A DNA stretch of 64,000 bases, taken from assembly GCA_033557465.1 (NCBI GenBank), contig CM066031.1:1230801312-1230865311 (forward strand). The letters run 5' to 3'. The position numbers and the translations under genes are program-made. A model generated the notes under the pieces. That model made no database searches, was not told where the DNA came from, and was given only the letters and a program-made list of their open reading frames with translations. Shown piece by piece: positions 45,102-56,580 of this stretch. The stretch is from Ichthyophis bannanicus (Eukaryota; Chordata; Amphibia; Gymnophiona; Ichthyophiidae). Each line of letters opens with the position of its first letter. The first letter of the stretch is position 1.

Positions 45102-47184
45102 ATGTCTCGGTTTGCTGTTGTTCTTGTATCTGCTCTCTTCTACTCAAGTCTCATTACAGGAACTATCATCCGAATATGCACGATTGGCTGGGCTAACTCC
45201 ACAAGTGGGGTATATCGTTATCAAGAAATACCCCCACCGTTCCCGGAAGGAAAGGATCTGGTCATCCTGAGTTTCTGTTCGGTACAGGACAAGCCAGTGT
45301 TCTATTCATTAAACATCACTCAAGTACAGTGGGAGCCACCAGTTTCCACTTCTCTAGAAAGGACACAAGAATTGAGGGCACGCCCAGAACGTTACTTTCT
45401 AGGTCCTCCTGCTTTGATATTGTACAATATTTCCTGTTAGGACAGAGGTACCTGGAAAATAACTTATACATGGGTTTTGAGTGATCAACAGCACATCACT
45501 GAGACTTCATTCCTTTTGGATGTATCTTGTTTACCTACTACCCCTCATCCCACCCCTCCCACCACTTCTGCTCCTCCTGTACTCTACCTTTCTGATATCC
45601 ACCCATTTCAGGAAGGACATCCCTTTCAGATTAAATATGATGCACCACACGATGTTTTATATGATGTGGAATACCATTTTCTTACTTGGCATCTATTTCC
45701 CAAATTGTTTCTAGTTACTCACAAATATCCAAATTGCTCTCAGTTTGTGGCCAACCACATACAAATGCTCAATACTTGGTTTGATATGCAGTCAGTAACA
45801 CCCAGAGCTAAGCAATTTCGACACAAGCGTGAATTAATTGATACAATTTTAGGTGGCACAGGGACTGCACTGGGTGCCCTTAATGTAATTGATATAGAGG
45901 TGCTCCGTAATAAAATGGGATCCACTGCTCAGCATGCTGCTGATGGTTTTACCTCACAACATATTATTAATGAAGCTTCCTCTAAACTGTCCAATGTAGT
46001 TGTAGATACCTTTGCTCTTATATCTCCCATTATAGAACAGAAAATTGTTACCTTAGCACATGCAGAATATAGATTGGGAAAGAATATTTCCTGGGCTCTT
46101 GCCTGTGATCAAGTACAGATCGAGCTTATTACTATACTAAAGGAAATTCTGATCACTGCTAAGTTAGGACACTGGCCACCATCTCTCATCCATATGGCTA
46201 GTACCAAAATACCTGAATTTGCTATAGCTCACCTTGATTGGTGGACAGTTAGTGTTCCCATTTGTTCACCACAAGGCTGCTCTATCTGTACTTTGATCCC
46301 ATGGTCAGGACAACACAGTTATTTATCCTGTTGTTAATATTGGGGTGCAGTTTGATAATATGCTTATGTATCCTGAGGACCATCTCACATGGGTGCAGCC
46401 ACTGGACGACACCTGGACTTCATTCAAGCCGATGGACCCCAGTTTGTGTGAGCAGACTACATTTCAGTTCAAGTGTCAACCTCACCAGTTTAAAGAGGCT
46501 GACACCTCCTGCTGGAACAATTCTTCTTCTTGCTCCCTGACTGTTAAGCTCTCATATCCCCTGACTACCTTGGAGCTGGACACTTTTGTTTTCATCTGTT
46601 CTTTCCCCAGAATGTTTCTTTTTTGATTGTTCCCAGAATGCATGACATTCGCCTTCCCAAGAACACTGTTGTACAGTTCAAACTATTTACTAAACAATAC
46701 CTGGTGCAGTCATACACCACTGGTCTCCATCACCATTAATGGGACAACTTATTCCACACCGCTGGTTACCAATGACTCTATGGACATTCCAGACTTTATC
46801 TCATATGCTGTGCATCCATTACCACTTGGCATGGGAGAAGAGAAACTACATAAACTGCTCAACTTTACAGAACTCCATGCCTATATTGATCACCTTAAAA
46901 CAACATCCACTGAAGTGAATCACACCATCGCTTATGAGAATGGACACATTCAACAAATTGTTGGACACTTGCTACAAGATGCTCATGTGTCTGTGTGGGA
47001 ATTGTTATTTGGTTACTCACCTACTGCTGATCATGTCTTTAATGTTTTTATTCACCCTATTATTATTTTAACTGCTGTACAAATATTGCTATGCATTATT
47101 GTAATTTTCTTGTGCTGTAAGATGAAAAAAAATGTACATTTCCTTGCAGCGCATGTCATACAGAACAACAACATTTTAAGGTAG
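45102..47184 (+). pseudogene. env: ERV envelope glycoprotein gene, broken at three places
   Basis: ATG 45102 opens a signal-peptide-like start (FAVVLVSALFYSSLI). A T-rich tract and acatag at 45033-45071 make a plausible splice acceptor. An in-frame UAG stop interrupts the surface part at 45438. The frame resumes to a furin-type site R-H-K-R (45819-45830), followed by a Gly-rich fusion-peptide-like segment (DTILGGTGTALGAL). The frame shifts near 46300-46340, and a UGA stop occurs at 46624. The last part ends in a membrane span (IIILTAVQILLCIIVIFL) and a short tail. The C-terminal subunit is long (about 450 codons) and I see no CX6CC motif. It cannot make a full protein. Confidence 0.85.
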
Positions 47185-47685
47185 TTACACTGAACCTCTC
47201 CAGCATCCACCCCTACATCCAGGCTAACTTGGCCTGCTAATTTGGCTAATTCGGTATTTCCTATTACACTGAATACCAGAGTCAGCTGCAGTCTAGTATT
47301 GCTTCCTATCCTCACTCATAGCATCCTGGTACCGTTTGGTTTTAGCCTCCTTAAAAATTCCTGCAGACCTTATGCACTGTTCACTCTCTCTAAGACGGGT
47401 ATGTAAGTGGCATATTGGGTTCCCCCCCCCAGTAGTGGCTGCTCAACCTAAGACACGAGGTTTGGACTCATAAGGAGACCTGTTTATCTCTAGAACACTA
47501 GAGACAGTACTAGAGACAGTACTGTGCAGGACAGGGGACCTGCTAGACATAGCAAGGTATTTAATACAGGAGGTATTCGACGAGCTGCCTACTATCAGGT
47601 AATGGCAGCTGGGACAGGTACCACAGGTTTGCTTCCACCAATTCCAGGCACAAATAATAAATAAAAATAAAAAAGGTGTGGGAGA
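47185..47685 (+). other. ERV region between env and the 3' LTR
   Basis: About 500 bp without an ORF of note. It ends in the A/G-rich tract before the LTR. A 10-C run lies at 47422-47431, and gagacagtacta is repeated at about 47508-47522. Confidence 0.7.
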
Positions 47686-47969
47686 TGTCAGCATACATTT
47701 CATGCAGCTATGGACTCTGGTTAATTCAGTCTAAACTCTGACCCCTGGGTGACGTCAGTCTCTAGGACCTGGCTGCAGCCCCTCCTTGCTAAATCAAGAT
47801 GGGTAGACCTTAAAGGGAGTGGCCAAAGACAATAGCAGACCTCAAGGGGAACTGCTGGAGAGGCACTATAAAGGACAGACACACTTCCTGTCTCTCTCTC
47901 TCTCTCTCCTTCATCGGACAGGTTTGGACACTATCATGAGGCTCTGATACTCAACTCCCTTCACCCCTC

Positions 47970-48004
<35 letters not shown>

Positions 48005-48304
48005 CCACATGTTCTGGCCTACCATGCGGCTCTGACCCACAGGTTCTGGCCTCTATCTCTCTCACACTTCACACATGCACACCTGCACACACAGATTCAT
48101 TGATACACACTGAAACAGCTCTGTAACAATCACTATATACCTCTGTTCAATACCTATGGATTAAGCATATTTGTACATAAAAACCTTTCTCCAAGCCACA
48201 CCTGTTTGCTTGTCTTATTACAATACCCTCCTGCGTCTGTGAAGTGAAATGAACCCAGGACCAAGCGGAGACTAGACCAGAGATTACATATTCAGAAGAT
48301 TACA
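47686..48304 (+). repeat. ERV 3' LTR (619 bp)
   Basis: Identical to the 5' LTR except for 8 extra CT-repeat bases. It is preceded by the purine-rich tract aaaaaaggtgtgggaga (47669-47685), the expected primer for plus-strand DNA. Confidence 0.95.
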
Positions 48305-49820
48305 CTTTCCTCTTTAGCCTCGCCTTTTCAATGTCCAAACCGTAAGTGCGAACCAATCCACTTGAGGCTTCTGTAGTGGACCTTGTAGTAACAGATACTC
48401 TGATGATGGTAATCTCCAAGGCTCCCCGTTGAGAAGTCGGTTGAGCTCTGCAAACCACAAGTGTCTGGACCAGTCTGGAACCACCCATAACACTACCCCC
48501 CCCCCCCCAATGAGTCTCGATACGCTAGATCACCCCATCGATGAGCGCCCACGGAGGGAATACATAGAGATGTGACGTCGGCCCAGATTGCATGAGCGCG
48601 TCAATCCCCTCGGACATCCTCTCTTGTCTGCTGAATCAGTGACTCACTTTGCTGACTGAAAAGTCGCCATAAGATCCATGACTGGCGTACCCCATCTGCG
48701 GACTATTTGCTCAAACATATCTGAATGTAACTCCTCTTCTCCTACATCCACTTGGACCGTGTTTCGAAAATCTGCCATCACATTTTCTTTTCTTGATATG
48801 TGTGGTGTCAAAACTGCTGGTATTGGATGCTCTAACCAAGCAAATAGTGCCTCCGCGTCTTCCTCCATGGCTGCACTTCCTATGCCGCTCTGCCTACTGA
48901 CGCAGACCACCGTTGGAGTTGTCTGACAGTACTCGCACCGCTCATCCCTTTCCCGTTGCTTCGAAGGCTCGCAGTGCAAAATAAACTGCTCTCAGCTCCA
49001 GCTGGTCTCTCTTGAACGGTCCAAGTGCCTTGTGCGACGAACTCTTCACCAAGTGCTCCCTATCCCGCAAAACTCACGTCCGCCAACAATGTAAACCCCT
49101 CTGGCTGCTCCAGGGGCATCCCAGCCTTCAAAGATCCCGCCAGCAGCCCCCCAGCACAGCGACTGCCAGACTCCGAGGGGACAGTCGTTTGTTTATCGAT
49201 TTGGACTGCAGTGACTAACGGCGGGCCAGCGCTCACTGTAAAGGCTGGAAGGATACCTGACCCATGGCACGGCTTCCAAGGTTGCTGCCATCGTTATTAG
49301 CGCTTGAAGATAACTCTGCGCCGCAGGCGCTAGATTAGCCCTGAACTTGTGTACCAATAGTCAAAGGATTTGAATCAGACGATCCGGCAAGAGCGCCGCT
49401 CCCTCTGAGTGTCGAATCGTCTTCTTAAAGATCCAAGATCCTGGGATGTTAGCAAGTGGCTTTTGACCACATTGACTACCCAACCGAGAATCTGCAAGAA
49501 TTCCACTACCTGGTGCGGAACCTGGACACTCTCGGCCTGGGATTTAGCTCGAATCAAACAACTGTCTAGATAAGGATGAACGAGGATTTCTTGTTTCCAC
49601 TGAAGCCATTCTCATGCAACTTAGGCCCCACCAATGGAATTTTGCAACGATACGGCATTAGCCTCGAAGGCTTCCGCGAGATCGCGGGAAGCCAAGTACT
49701 CTCCATGGCGCACCGCCACAAAGACCAACCGCAACGTTTCCATCCTGAAATGTGGCACTAGACCGCAGCGATTCAAACCAACTAGCTCCAGAATAGAACA
49801 AAGATAGACGTCCACTGGGC
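48305..49820 (-). pseudogene. DIRS lineage B RNase H/RT remnant
   Basis: Minus-strand segments resemble the stretch after RNase H (about 48330-48480, PDWSRHLWFAEL-like), the RNase H end (RKENVMADFRNTVQVD, then RRWGTPVMDLMAT, 48650-48800), the RT thumb (LQILGWVVNVVKSHLL, about 49440-49500) and the RT palm (FRMETLRLVFVAVRHGEYLA, about 49670-49760). Stops are frequent. A C-run lies at 48497-48510. Confidence 0.7.
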
Positions 49821-50010
49821 TCCGCAGAAAAAAGGAGACTGAGCAAGATGGCACCCTTGGGCGGAAAGGGGACTACGCATGCCTAGTAGCATGTCCCAGG
49901 GGCTTTCTTTGAAAGCTGGGGAAATGCTCCGCATGGGCTCCGTCAGCGCCAACATCACCCATATGTGAGGGATGACTTCCTGCTTGCTCCTGGAGAACTC
50001 CTGTGTCCCA

Positions 50011-50590
50011 GCCTCTCCCACTGACACCAGAGCTATCTATGGTCTGCTGCTCTGCAGCCGTGATCGCCCTTCTGGATACTTTTTAAAAATTTTATTTTGT
50101 CTGCCAGACCCTGCAGCTGGGAACTCTTTGTACTCCCCATCAATGGACCAGTTCAGCCAGAGACCCCGATCACTATAGGCTGCTCCCAGTAAGAAGAGGA
50201 GGAAATAGAGGAAATAAGCACTACAGAGGAGGGACCCGACACGCCAGGTGTACCCCAGGTCTGCTGCCTCAGACCCTCAACAGAGCTAAGCCAGGGACAG
50301 TGAGATACCACTGTATGACTTGCTAAATGCTGGATTTGCTCTACACCAGTGAAGGTTCTAGCATTCCTTTATTATGTCTTTTTCTTTTTTTTCGATGTGG
50401 AATCCAGAATGCCCCGGAGCCTAAGCAGCTTCCTTCTGCTGGAGACTGAGAAATAGTGACTTGAAGAGACTTACAGAGTGACATTATCAAACCAGTGGTT
50501 CTCAGTTTCCATCTGCTGGTTTGTGGGCATAAACCCACACATCTGGAATGGACTGGAGGGATGATTAGGAAGAGGGCATTGAGTCAAACA
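50011..50590. other. Unassigned stretch, possible DIRS-type end
   Basis: Mostly unrecognised. At 50495-50555 tcagtttccatctgctggtt followed by cacacatctggaatggactg looks like terminal/ICR sequence of yet another DIRS family, but no inverse partner was found here. Confidence 0.3.
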
Positions 50591-51551
50591 GGACAAAGGT
50601 TTTGTAGGAAATTAAATATACCGTAGGATCTCTATAGATAGAAATTCTGTGTAAAAAAGGGAAAGGAAATGGCAGTGGGGATGTACTACTGCCCACCTGG
50701 CCAGAGTAAACAGACAGATGATGAAATGTTAAAAGAAAATAGGAAAGCATGCAAAGCTTACAACACAGTAATAATGGGAGATTTCAATTGCCCCAGTATT
50801 GACTGGGTCAGTGTTACATCAGGCCATGCTAGGGAGATGAAGTTTCTAGATGAAATAAATGACTGCTTCATGGAGCAGCTGATTTAGGAACCAACTCAAG
50901 GAGGAAGCTATTTCAGACTTAGTGCTTAGTGGAACACAGGATCTCATGTGAGAGGTAACAGTGTTGGAGCTGCTTGGCAATAGCAATCATAAAATAAACC
51001 ACACTTGATTTAATAAATGGAGGGTGGATAATAAGGAAATCCACTGCACTGCCATTTAACTTCCAAAAAAAAAAAGACTATAGTAAAATAAGGAAAATGG
51101 TTAAGAAAAAACTAAAAGAAGCAACTACAAAGTTAAGAGTTTACATCAAGTCTGGACATTATTTAAATATACTGTCTTGGAAGCAGAGACCAGATGCATT
51201 CCACACTTTAAGAAAGCTACAACAGCCTCATTCCACCTAAGAGATAATCATTAAGAAAATGGAAAAAAGAGCAAAATGGCAAAAACATGAAACACAACGT
51301 ACTGGCAAATTAAATGCAAGGCATTGATAAAGTAGGCAAATAGAATTTGAAAATTAGTTTGCAATGGAAACAAAAGTTCATAACAAACTTTTACAAGTAC
51401 ATTCTTAGCAAACCTCCTGTGAGAGATCCAGTTGGATCCTTAGATGATCGGGGGGTAAAAAAGGCACTAAGACAGGACAAGCCATAGCGGAGAGACTGAA
51501 TTAATTCTGTGCTTTAGTCTTTACTGAAGATGATGTAAAAATCGTACCCAT

Positions 51552-52377
51552 CTCACCAAATTGCAAAGCACTTTAAACACAACCCGCAAGTGAAAGCCTC
51601 AGAATTAACTCACTAAACAAAACACGTTAGGAGTTAAAATAACATCAATGGCTCTCACTCGCTAACAACCATCCAAAATGCATGATATACAAACATATTC
51701 CATACAATTCCATTTGACATAAACTTGCAAAATATCAACAAATATCAACAAATACACAAATCATGTATCAGGATGGAATGTGGGATATGTATATAATGGG
51801 TCCGGAAGTGGTATGCGGGCGGATATTGACTGAAGGCATGGCGGGTGATCAAGACTTGGAAGTCAGTTCTGACTAATATGAAGTGGTTTTGCTTATAGTC
51901 GATGTGATTTTTGGTAAGTGTTGGGATTTTGTTGCAGTATGTGTATGGAGTTGTATTATGGGTTGCGGCATTGGACTAAGCCCTGTTTTTTATTTTTTAT
52001 TTTGTAGTGTTGGACCCCCTTGAAACAGCGGTAGCGAAACGCTCACATGAGATGTCTAGAAAAGGCGTTGGGGCATTCACATTCCATCCTGATACATGAT
52101 TTGTGTATTTGTTGATATTTTGCAAGTTTATGTCAAATGGAATTGTATGGAATATGTTTGTATATCATGCATTTTGGATGGTTGTTGTTAGCGAGTGAGA
52201 GCCATTGATGTTATTTTAACTCCTAACGTGTTTTGTTTAGTGAGTTAATTCTGAGGCTTTCACTTGCGGGTTGTGTTTAAAGTGCTTTGCAATTTGGTTA
52301 GATTGAGTGAGGTCTCTCTTAATTTTTTGAAGTATCATTTGGAGGCCTCGATATAGGCTTTTATAGTGTTGTTAGTT
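51552..52377 (+). mobile_element. 826-bp element with long inverted repeats and 14-bp target duplication
   Basis: The left arm (51555-51783) and right arm (52078-52298) are perfect inverse copies apart from a 3-bp and a 10-bp length difference. The 300-bp spacer has cttgaaacagcggtagcgaa and acgctc, a hammerhead-like GAAAC region. A 79-bp tail (52299-52377) follows the right arm only. The 14-bp sequence aaaatcgtacccat flanks it at 51538-51551 and 52378-52391, and CR1 coding sequence is intact across it. Long target duplications point to target-primed reverse transcription rather than a DNA transposase. A non-autonomous Penelope-like element is my best guess. Confidence 0.7.
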
Positions 52378-53675
52378 AAAATCGTACCCATGACAGAAAT
52401 AATATTTAAAGGTGATGTATCAGAGGAACTGAAACAAATTGACAAACCAGGAATTGATAAACTAAAGAGCAGCAAATCACCTGGACTGGATGGCATACCT
52501 CCCAGGGTGCTGAAAGAACTGAAATATGAGATCACAGACCTACTTTTAGAAATATGTGAACTATCCTTAAAATCATCTGTAGTACCATCCTAAGGGTTGG
52601 AGAGTGGCCAATGTAATGCCAAGTTTTAAACAGGATTCCAGGGGTGATGTGGGAAACTACAGACCAGCGAGCTTGACATCTGTACCAGGCAAAATGGTAG
52701 AAACCATTATAAAAAAAACCAATTAATGAACGTGTAGCTAGTCATGACTTAATGGCAGAAAGCCAACATGGATTTAGCCAAGGGAAGTCTTGTCTTACTA
52801 GTCTGTTATATTTTTTTTAAAGATGTAAATGAGCAGGTAGATTAAGGTGAGCTGGTTAATATAGTGTATATGGATTTGCAGAAAGCCTTTGACAAATTAC
52901 TCATGAGACACTTGTGGAGATTAAAAAGTCATTGGATAGGAGGCAGTGTACTACTGTGGATCAGAAACTGGTTAAAAGATAGAAAGCAGAGAGTAGGGCT
53001 GAATGGCCAATTTTCTCAATGGAGAAAGGTGAATATTGTGTACTCCAAGGATCTGTGCTGGACCTGCTGCTTTTTAACATATACATAAATGACCTGGAAA
53101 TGGGAATAACGAGTGAGATGATAAAATTTGCTTTTGACACAAAATTATTCAGTATATTAGAACACAAGAGGATTGTGAAAATTTGCAAGAGGACCTTGAT
53201 AAATTGTTAGACTGGACATCCAAATGGTAGATGAAATTTAATGTGAACAAATGCAAAGTTAAGCACTTAGGGAAGAACAACCCAAACTAAGTTACGCAAA
53301 GCAAGGTTCCACATTAGGAATCATCACTCAGGAAAAGGATCTAGGCGTCATCAAGGATAATTCATTGAAATCCTCTGTCCAGTGTGCAGTCGCGGCCAAG
53401 AAAGCACAGTTACTTACCTGTAACAGGTGATCTCTGGGAACAGCAGGAATAAGTCTTCACATATGGGTATCGTAGGTACCGACGGAGCCTGCGCGGGAAC
53501 GCTCCCCAGCGTCCAAAAGGAAAGCTTTTGGGAGCATCCCACAGCACCTGCACGCTGCCTTCCTGCCTTTCCCAACCGCCTCTCTCCAGTTCGAGTTTTA
53601 AGCTGAGACAAAGAGAGAGAGAGAAAGGAAAGGAAAGATAGAGAGATACAACTCCTAGGGGAGGTGGGTGGGTTG

Positions 53676-53777
53676 TGAAGACTTATTCCTGCTGTTCCCA
53701 GAGATCACCTGTTACAGGTAAGTAACTGTGCTATCTCTAGGAACAAGCAGGAATGAGTCTTCACATATGGGGACTCC
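53676..53777. repeat. ICR of DIRS copy 2
   Basis: The inverse of the left tip (ttcccagagatcacctgtta, then caggtaagtaactgtgc) joins the inverse of the right tip (tatctctaggaacaagcagg). It lies just after the recombinase gene, as in copy 1. Confidence 0.88.
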
Positions 53778-53886
53778 CCAGCTAGAGATGCCAGGGAGAT
53801 CCCAAAGGTTGTGAGTCCCTGATAAGGGCTCCACCTCACCCCCATGGATCTCGGGCATCCAACCAGGGATGGGGGGTAGGAGTTGA

Positions 53887-56484
53887 TTAGGTATGGAACA
53901 GGTGTTTGAGAACAGCCTGACCAAACAAGGCATCCCGGCGGGAGTCCTTGTCCAAGCAGTAATGGGCTGTAAAGGTATGAACCGAGGCCCAGGTGGCCGC
54001 TCGACAGATTTGGTCGATGGACACAGAGTTTAGATGAGCCATAGAGGCTGCCATGGCCCTCACATTGTGAGCTGTGACATGGCCTTCCAGAGAAAGGTTC
54101 TTACTCTGGTAGGCAAAGGAAATACACTGAGCAATCCAATTGGACAGAGTTCTCTTAGAGACTGGAAGTCCTAAATGAGAGGGATCAAAAGCAACAAATA
54201 CTTGAGAGGACTTTCTATGTTGCTGTGTCCTTTGTAAGTAAAAAGCAAGTGCTCTCTTACAATCCAGGGTATGAAGATTCCTCTCTGCAGTTGATGCATG
54301 AGGTCCTGGAAAAAAGACAGGTAAATACACCTCCTGGTTCAGATGAAAAGGTGAGACCACTTTAGGCATAAAGTGTGGATTAGTCCTGAGGACTACCTTG
54401 TCATGGTGGAACCTTGTATAAGGAGGATTAGCCACCAAGGCTTGCAGCTCACTGATACGGCGAGCTGAGGTGACTGCAATGAGAAAAATAACCTTCCAGG
54501 AAAGGAATTTCAAGGAGGTAGTGGCTAAGGGTTCAAAGGATGGCTTTATAAGCTGGCCAAGAACCAGATTCAAATCCCATGCCACTGGAGGTGGTCTAAT
54601 GGGAGGTTTAGTTAAAAGAAGGCCTCTCATGAATCTTGCAATAAGAGGATGAGAGGAAATAGGCTGTCCATTGAGAGGCTTAAGGGATGCTGCAATAGCA
54701 CTCAAATGGACTCTTACTGAATTCGTTTTAAGGCCTGCATGGGATAAATGCAGCAAATACTCTAGTAAAGAATTCAGAGGTATTGCAAGATGGTGAAGAC
54801 CCTTCTCTGCACACCAAATGGTAAATCTTTTCCATTTAAAAGCATAGGAACGTCTAGTGGAAGGCTTTCTGGAAGCATGAAGGATATCCTTCACTTGCTG
54901 AGAAAGATGCAAATCTTGAAGGTCTAGGCCTTCAGCAACCAGGCTCTGAGGTGAAGAGACTGGGGATTTGGGTACCACAACGTTCCCTCCTCCTGGGACA
55001 GGAGGTCTGGAGCAGATCCCAAGTCCAGGGAGGGAGCTTGAGAGAGATGCAGAAGTAGAGGGTACCACACTTGGTGTGGTCAATGTGGTGCTATGAGGAT
55101 CATAGACCCCTTGTCTCTCTGAAGTTTGAAGAGTGTCTTGGGAATTAGGGAAATGGGTGGAAAGGCAAAGAGGAAGTCTTGCCCCCAATGAAGGAGGAAG
55201 GCATCCCTGGCCTGAACTCCCTGACACGGAATACTGGAACAGAACCGGGGAAGTTTGGCATTCCACGGAATTGCAAAGAGGTCTATCTCTGGGGTTCCCC
55301 AAATTCGGAAGATCCTGGCTATCTGGTCCCCATGGAGGGACCATTCGTGTGGAAGCAGAACTCGACTGAGTGTCTGCCCAAGAGTTTTGAACCCCTGGAA
55401 GATACACTGCCATGAGATGAATTTGATGCTCTCTGGCGAAGGCCCACAATCTCAGAGCTTCGTTGCAAAGCGACAGAGAGACAGTCCCGCCCTGCTTGTT
55501 CACGTAGAACATGGCTACTTGGTTGTCCGTGTGAATGAGGACTGTCTTGTAGCTGAGCAGGGTGTGGAAGACTCTGAGAGCTAGAAAAATTGCTCTGAGC
55601 TCTAAGAGGTTGATATGTAGAGATGTCTCCTGTAAAGACCAGATGCCTTGAGTGGAGAGATCTTGAAGATGAGCTCCCCAACCTCTTGGAGAGGCATCTG
55701 TTGTAAGGGTTGCTTGGGGTAACACCTGTTGAAAGGGGGACCACAACAACAGATTTTGAGTGGACTTCCACCACTGGAGGGACCAAAAGAGGCGACTGGA
55801 GGTTGTTATTTTGTCTGACAGGCAACCTGATGCCTGGGTCCATTGGGTGGACAGAGTCCACTGAGCTGCCCTCATGTGAAGGCGAGCATAAGGAACCACA
55901 TGCACAGTGGATGCCATGTGGCCTAACAGTTGTAACATCTCTCGAGCAGTTAAATGGGATTTTAACTGAATTTGTGAGGCTAACTGCACCAAGTGTAGGC
56001 AACGGGCCTGAGGAAGATAGGCCCTTGCAGTTGTGGTATCCAGCAAGGCCCCTATGAATTCTAGAGACTGAGTAGGGGTGAGATGGGATTTTGGAATATT
56101 TATTACAAATCCCAGATACTGAAGGATATGCCTTGTGCAGGTTAGAGAAGTCTGGGCCTCTGACTGGGATGGAGCTCGGATGAGCCAGTCATCCAGATAT
56201 GGGAATACGAATATCCCTAGAGTGCGTAGAAATGCAGCTACTACTGCCATGCATTTTGTGAACACCCTTGGTGCAGAGGCCAGACCGAAAGGAAGCACTC
56301 TGTATTGGTAGTGCTTCCCTTGATAAAGGAACCGAAGGAACCTTCTGTGTGTTGGGTGGATGAGGACATGGGTGTACGCATCCTTGAAGTCTAGAGAGCA
56401 AAGCCAATCCTGACTCTGAAGGTATGGAAGGAGAGTACCGAGAGAAATCATGTTGAATTTCTCCTTGCATAGAAACTTGTTCAA
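53887..56484 (-). CDS. DIRS copy 2 RT-RNase H-recombinase (865 codons, fused by a small deletion)
   Basis: Open from within RT: DFKDAYTHVLIHPTHRRFL, LPFGLASAPRVFTKCM, the catalytic FPYLDDWLI. RNase H follows (TTDASPRGWGAHL, NLLELRAIFLAL, IHTDNQVAMFY, NSWADT), then the recombinase with Arg in TSARRISELQAL, H-x-x-R as AHNVRAMA and Tyr in HTFTAHYCLDKD. The join near 55370 lacks two bases present in copy 1 (gagcctgtctg against gagtgtctg). This shifts the frame from the RNase H gene into the overlapping recombinase gene, so the long protein is probably a mutation product, not the family's normal layout. Confidence 0.88.
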   Translation of the reverse strand: MNKFLCKEKFNMISLGTLLPYLQSQDWLCSLDFKDAYTHVLIHPTHRRFLRFLYQGKHYQYRVLPFGLASAPRVFTKCMAVVAAFLRTLGIFVFPYLDDWLIRAPSQSEAQTSLTCTRHILQYLGFVINIPKSHLTPTQSLEFIGALLDTTTARAYLPQARCLHLVQLASQIQLKSHLTAREMLQLLGHMASTVHVVPYARLHMRAAQWTLSTQWTQASGCLSDKITTSSRLFWSLQWWKSTQNLLLWSPFQQVLPQATLTTDASPRGWGAHLQDLSTQGIWSLQETSLHINLLELRAIFLALRVFHTLLSYKTVLIHTDNQVAMFYVNKQGGTVSLSLCNEALRLWAFAREHQIHLMAVYLPGVQNSWADTQSSSASTRMVPPWGPDSQDLPNLGNPRDRPLCNSVECQTSPVLFQYSVSGSSGQGCLPPSLGARLPLCLSTHFPNSQDTLQTSERQGVYDPHSTTLTTPSVVPSTSASLSSSLPGLGICSRPPVPGGGNVVVPKSPVSSPQSLVAEGLDLQDLHLSQQVKDILHASRKPSTRRSYAFKWKRFTIWCAEKGLHHLAIPLNSLLEYLLHLSHAGLKTNSVRVHLSAIAASLKPLNGQPISSHPLIARFMRGLLLTKPPIRPPPVAWDLNLVLGQLIKPSFEPLATTSLKFLSWKVIFLIAVTSARRISELQALVANPPYTRFHHDKVVLRTNPHFMPKVVSPFHLNQEVYLPVFFPGPHASTAERNLHTLDCKRALAFYLQRTQQHRKSSQVFVAFDPSHLGLPVSKRTLSNWIAQCISFAYQSKNLSLEGHVTAHNVRAMAASMAHLNSVSIDQICRAATWASVHTFTAHYCLDKDSRRDALFGQAVLKHLFHT

Positions 56485-56580
56485 TTCTCTGAGATCTAAT
56501 ATGGGTCTGTAGCCCCCTGTTTTCTTTGGGATAAGAAAGTAGGGGGAGTAGAACCCTGAGCCCTGTTGAAGAAGGGGTAC

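Larger units (their letters stand above)
40931..48304 (+). mobile_element. Endogenous retrovirus, recent insertion, non-autonomous
   Basis: A 7.4-kb provirus bounded by two LTRs that start TG and end CA and are identical except for an 8-bp CT-repeat difference. The 5-bp target duplication ctttc is at 40926-40930 and 48305-48309. A tRNA-Pro-type primer site follows the 5' LTR. Gag is intact, protease is present, most of RT, all of RNase H and nearly all of integrase are deleted, and env has two stops and a frameshift. LTR identity points to recent insertion, so enzymes were probably supplied by a relative. It is antisense to MRS2. Confidence 0.95.
37837..50010 (-). mobile_element. DIRS-like element of another lineage (B), split by an L2 and an ERV
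   Basis: The left terminus (gaaaatggaaattacactta, then cctggtaattgttgttcctt) and ICR (38301-38395) define a lineage distinct from copies 1-3. Minus-strand recombinase sequence covers 38451-39063 and 40641-40930, separated by an L2 LINE. The ERV then follows, and beyond it (48305-49820) come the region between RNase H and recombinase, RNase H and part of RT. At about 49820 the sequence jumps to a 5' terminus of the copy 1 type (to 50010: gggctccgtcagcgccaaca ... catatgtgag ... tcctggagaac). Gag is missing, so there was an internal deletion or recombination between lineages. Confidence 0.72.

Noticed and set aside
45102..47184. A domesticated, syncytin-like env
   Set aside because: Two stops and a frameshift interrupt the gene, so no long envelope product is possible from this copy.
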